A stretch of DNA of 8,080 bases, taken from NCBI GenBank assembly GCA_937862595.1, contig CALMFL010000307.1, positions 1 to 8,080 of the forward strand, in the 5' to 3' direction. Positions 5,947-8,080 of this stretch are shown here, in pieces. How positions within the stretch are numbered: position 1 is the stretch's first letter; each line of letters begins with the position of its first letter. The notes beneath the pieces are model-generated. The model was not told the origin of the DNA. It did no database searches and saw only the letters and a list, made by a program, of their open reading frames with translations. The position numbers and the translations under genes are program-made. The stretch comes from an uncultured Fidelibacterota bacterium. GTDB taxonomy: Bacteria > Fidelibacterota > Fidelibacteria > Fidelibacterales > Fidelibacteraceae.

Positions 5947-8004
5947 GTGGCCATAGACCTTTCAAAATTGCGGAATATCGGAATTATGGCTCATATTGAT
6001 GCCGGTAAAACGACAACAACTGAGCGCATTTTGTATTATACCGGCATTTCGCACCGTATCGGTGAGGTGCATGAAGGAACCGCCGTCATGGACTGGATGG
6101 AGCAGGAGAGGGAACGTGGGATCACGATCACGTCCGCTGCCACCACCTGCATGTGGGGGAAAAACCGCATCAACATCATCGATACCCCCGGCCATGTCGA
6201 TTTTACGGCGGAAGTCGAGCGCTCTCTGAGGGTGCTGGACGGCGCCGTGGCCCTGTTCTGCGGCGTTGGCGGGGTGGAACCCCAGTCCGAAACCGTCTGG
6301 AAACAGGCGAACAAATACCGTGTCCCCCGGATCGCCTTCGTCAACAAGATGGATCGCGCCGGCGCGGACTTTTACAATGTCCTGGATATGATCCGCAAGC
6401 GCCTCGGCGCCAACCCGCTCCCGATCTTTCTTCCGATCGGTTCCGGCGACATGTTCACCGGAATTATCGATCTGATCAACAATCATTCCATCCTGTACAA
6501 GGATGAAACCCTTGGCATGGAATTCGAATACGGTCCCATACCGAAAGATATGGCCGAAAAAGTGGAAGAACACCGCTACCATCTGGTGGAAGAGATCGCC
6601 TCCTACGACGACTCGCTCCTGGAAAAATATCTCGAAGGTCAGGAACTGACCGAAGCGGAACTGAAAGCCGCTATCCGCGTGGGAACCATTAAGGGCGACA
6701 TCATTCCGGTCCTGACCGGATCGGCCTTTAAGAACAAGGGCATTCAGGAACTCCTGAACGCGGTCGTGGATTACCTTCCTTCGCCGCTCGATGTGCCGGA
6801 CATTCAGGGAAAGATCCCGCGCACCGAAAAAACGGACACACGCAAGTCCGATCCCAAAGCGCCTTTCAGCGCGCTTGCCTTCAAGATCATGACCGACCCC
6901 TACGTCGGACGGCTGACCTACCTCCGCGTCTACAGCGGAAGCGTCACGGCCGGCGATTTCATGCTGAACCCGGAAACAAATAAACGCGAACGTTTCGGCC
7001 GCATCCTCAAGATGCACGCCAATAAGCGGGAAGATCTGAAAGAAGCCTCGGCCGGCGACATCATTGCGGTCGTCGGACTGAAGAGCACGCGGACAGGCCA
7101 CACGCTTTGCGATGAAAAACATCCGATCTTGCTTGAAGAAATGGTATTCCCCAATCCCGTGATCAACGTTTCCATCGAGCCGACGAGCAAAGCCGACCAG
7201 GACGCGTTGACCGAAGGGCTCATCAAGCTTGCCGATGAAGACCCGACCTTCCAGGTTCGTTTCGAAGAGGCCACCGGCCAGACGATCATCTGGGGAATGG
7301 GCGAACTTCACCTGGATATCATTGTCGACCGCCTGCGCCGCGAATTCCGCGTGAACGCACATGTCGGGAAACCCCAGGTCGCCTACAAGGAAACCGTTAC
7401 CAAGCCGGCTCACATCGATGAGATATTCAAAAAGCAGACGGGCGGCAAGGGTCAGTATGCGCGTGTCGAGATCGACCTCGTTCCCGGAGAAAAGGGAAAA
7501 GGCTTTGTGTTTGAGAACAAGATCGTCGGGGGCGCTATCCCCCGTGAATATATTCCCGCCGTTGAGCGGGGAATGCGGGATGCCTGCAAGACCGGCGTGC
7601 TGAAAGGCTATCCCATTGAAGACGTTAAAGTTACGCTTGTCGACGGTGCTTTCCACCCGGTGGATTCATCGGAAATGGCGTTTAAGATCGCCGGAAGTAT
7701 CGCTTTCAGGAACGCCGTCAGAAAAGCGGATGCCATTCTGCTTGAACCGATCATGGCGCTGGAAGTTGTGACTCCCGACGAGTATTTGGGAGATGTCATG
7801 GGTGACCTCACTTCGAGGAGGGGACAGATCAAGGGAATGATCCCCCGGAACGATGCCCAGGTCTTAAATGCCGACGTTCCCCTTTCGGGAATGTTCGGGT
7901 ATGCAACAGACTTGAGATCTATCACCCAGGGAAGGGCGGTGTTCACAATGCAATTCGATCATTATGCGCCTGCCCCCTCAAGCATTGCGGAAAAAGTTAA
8001 ATAG
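5947..8004 (+). CDS. fusA: Translation elongation factor G (EF-G)
   Basis: EF-G is the cytoplasmic GTPase that drives tRNA-mRNA translocation and helps RRF in ribosome recycling. At 685 residues it is near the family norm (about 690-705). The GTPase motifs are complete: P-loop AHIDAGKT 15-22, switch I RGIT 57-60, DTPGH 79-83 with catalytic H83, NKMD 133-136 and G5 GSAFK 258-262. Domain II begins near 300, domain III near 395, domain IV near 474 and domain V near 595. H570 in FHPVDSSE corresponds to the domain IV tip histidine that reaches the decoding centre. Position in the str operon supports the canonical translocase rather than a paralogue. It starts with GTG, 17 nt after rpsG. It ends in TAG followed directly by in-frame TGA. 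Arginine codons switch from CGN to AGR in the last ~300 nt. Confidence 0.98.
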   Translation: MAIDLSKLRNIGIMAHIDAGKTTTTERILYYTGISHRIGEVHEGTAVMDWMEQERERGITITSAATTCMWGKNRINIIDTPGHVDFTAEVERSLRVLDGAVALFCGVGGVEPQSETVWKQANKYRVPRIAFVNKMDRAGADFYNVLDMIRKRLGANPLPIFLPIGSGDMFTGIIDLINNHSILYKDETLGMEFEYGPIPKDMAEKVEEHRYHLVEEIASYDDSLLEKYLEGQELTEAELKAAIRVGTIKGDIIPVLTGSAFKNKGIQELLNAVVDYLPSPLDVPDIQGKIPRTEKTDTRKSDPKAPFSALAFKIMTDPYVGRLTYLRVYSGSVTAGDFMLNPETNKRERFGRILKMHANKREDLKEASAGDIIAVVGLKSTRTGHTLCDEKHPILLEEMVFPNPVINVSIEPTSKADQDALTEGLIKLADEDPTFQVRFEEATGQTIIWGMGELHLDIIVDRLRREFRVNAHVGKPQVAYKETVTKPAHIDEIFKKQTGGKGQYARVEIDLVPGEKGKGFVFENKIVGGAIPREYIPAVERGMRDACKTGVLKGYPIEDVKVTLVDGAFHPVDSSEMAFKIAGSIAFRNAVRKADAILLEPIMALEVVTPDEYLGDVMGDLTSRRGQIKGMIPRNDAQVLNADVPLSGMFGYATDLRSITQGRAVFTMQFDHYAPAPSSIAEKVK

Positions 8005-8012
8005 TGAAACAA

Positions 8013-8017
8013 AGGAG
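8013..8017 (+). promoter_or_regulatory. Ribosome binding site of tuf
   Basis: AGGAG lies 8 nt before the ATG at 8026, in the 21-nt gap after the fusA stop. It is stronger than the fusA site, fitting the higher output usual for EF-Tu. Confidence 0.8.
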
Positions 8018-8025
8018 AATTTCAC

Positions 8026-8080
8026 ATGGCTAAAGCAAAATATGAACGCACGAAACCGCACGTGAACGTAGGAACGATCG
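8026..8080 (+). CDS. tuf: Translation elongation factor Tu, N-terminal start (partial)
   Basis: Only the first 18 codons are in the window, giving MAKAKYERTKPHVNVGTI, followed by one base of the next codon. This is the invariant N terminus of EF-Tu that directly precedes its GHVDHGKT P-loop. EF-Tu is the GTPase that delivers aminoacyl-tRNA to the ribosomal A site. A good SD (8013-8017) and the position after fusA agree with the standard str operon. The frame is the same as that of fusA. Whether a second tuf copy exists elsewhere in the genome cannot be told. Confidence 0.96.
   Translation, partial: MAKAKYERTKPHVNVGTI

Noticed and set aside
5962..7656. Open frame of 564 codons on the minus strand inside fusA
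   Set aside because: Same cause: codon-register antisense of a gene that avoids TTA, CTA and TCA in its interior. It stops being open where fusA codon use changes near its 3' end.
7912..7949. Possible tuf promoter inside the fusA 3' end (TTGAGA ... CACAAT)
   Set aside because: The two elements are about 26 nt apart, too far for a sigma70 promoter, and no better pair was found; internal tuf promoters exist in E. coli but are not supported here.
1..8080. An accessory or undescribed system hidden in the window
   Set aside because: All long coding frames are accounted for by six universal housekeeping genes with tight spacing; no unassigned gene, direct-repeat array, attachment site or foreign insertion was seen.

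Overview
The window is a core information-processing locus of a bacterium. All genes are on the + strand, in the classical order rpoB (3' end) - rpoC - terminator - promoter - rpsL - rpsG - fusA - tuf (5' end). Every protein is full-length and conserved apart from the two cut by the window edges. I see no mobile element, CRISPR array, tRNA, rRNA or accessory system, and no gene that would count as a new biological system. The points of interest are regulatory and organisational.

Organism: beta' is 1431 residues with an insertion of about 180 residues in the trigger loop (SI3 type), which indicates a Gram-negative-type lineage. The N-terminal beta' text (for example GLFCEKIFGPVKDWECHCGK and GPELKMHECGIPKKMA) and the EF-G text FCGVGGVEPQSETVW resemble the FCB group and its candidate-phylum relatives (Marinimicrobia, Cloacimonadota, KSB1, Latescibacterota or similar). 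Good Shine-Dalgarno (SD) sequences and the absence of a TAnnTTTG -7 box at the rpsL promoter argue against Bacteroidota proper. The placement is an inference from remembered family sequences and is only moderately secure. Base composition is moderately GC-rich, with AT-rich DNA confined to gene junctions and the rpsL promoter region.

Layout: 1-501 is the last 166 codons of rpoB. After 24 nt comes rpoC (526-4821, TTG start with a strong SD). A 9-bp hairpin followed by a T run (4848-4876) ends the rpoBC unit. The 246-nt gap 4822-5067 also holds a second small hairpin, an A-rich UP-like tract, and a sigma70-type promoter overlaid by a 21-bp interrupted palindrome. The str operon follows, tightly packed: rpsL 5068-5442, 16 nt, rpsG 5459-5929, 17 nt, fusA 5947-8004 (GTG start), 21 nt, tuf from 8026.

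The genes supply the transcription and translation machinery: beta and beta' form the RNA polymerase active-site cleft, S12 and S7 build the 30S decoding centre and head, EF-G translocates the ribosome and EF-Tu delivers aminoacyl-tRNA. Observations worth a second look are the palindrome over the rpsL promoter, the in-frame rpoB-rpoC and fusA-tuf junctions (the latter with tandem stops), an extended -10 box on the rpoB stop codon, and an abrupt switch in arginine codons in the last ~300 nt of fusA.
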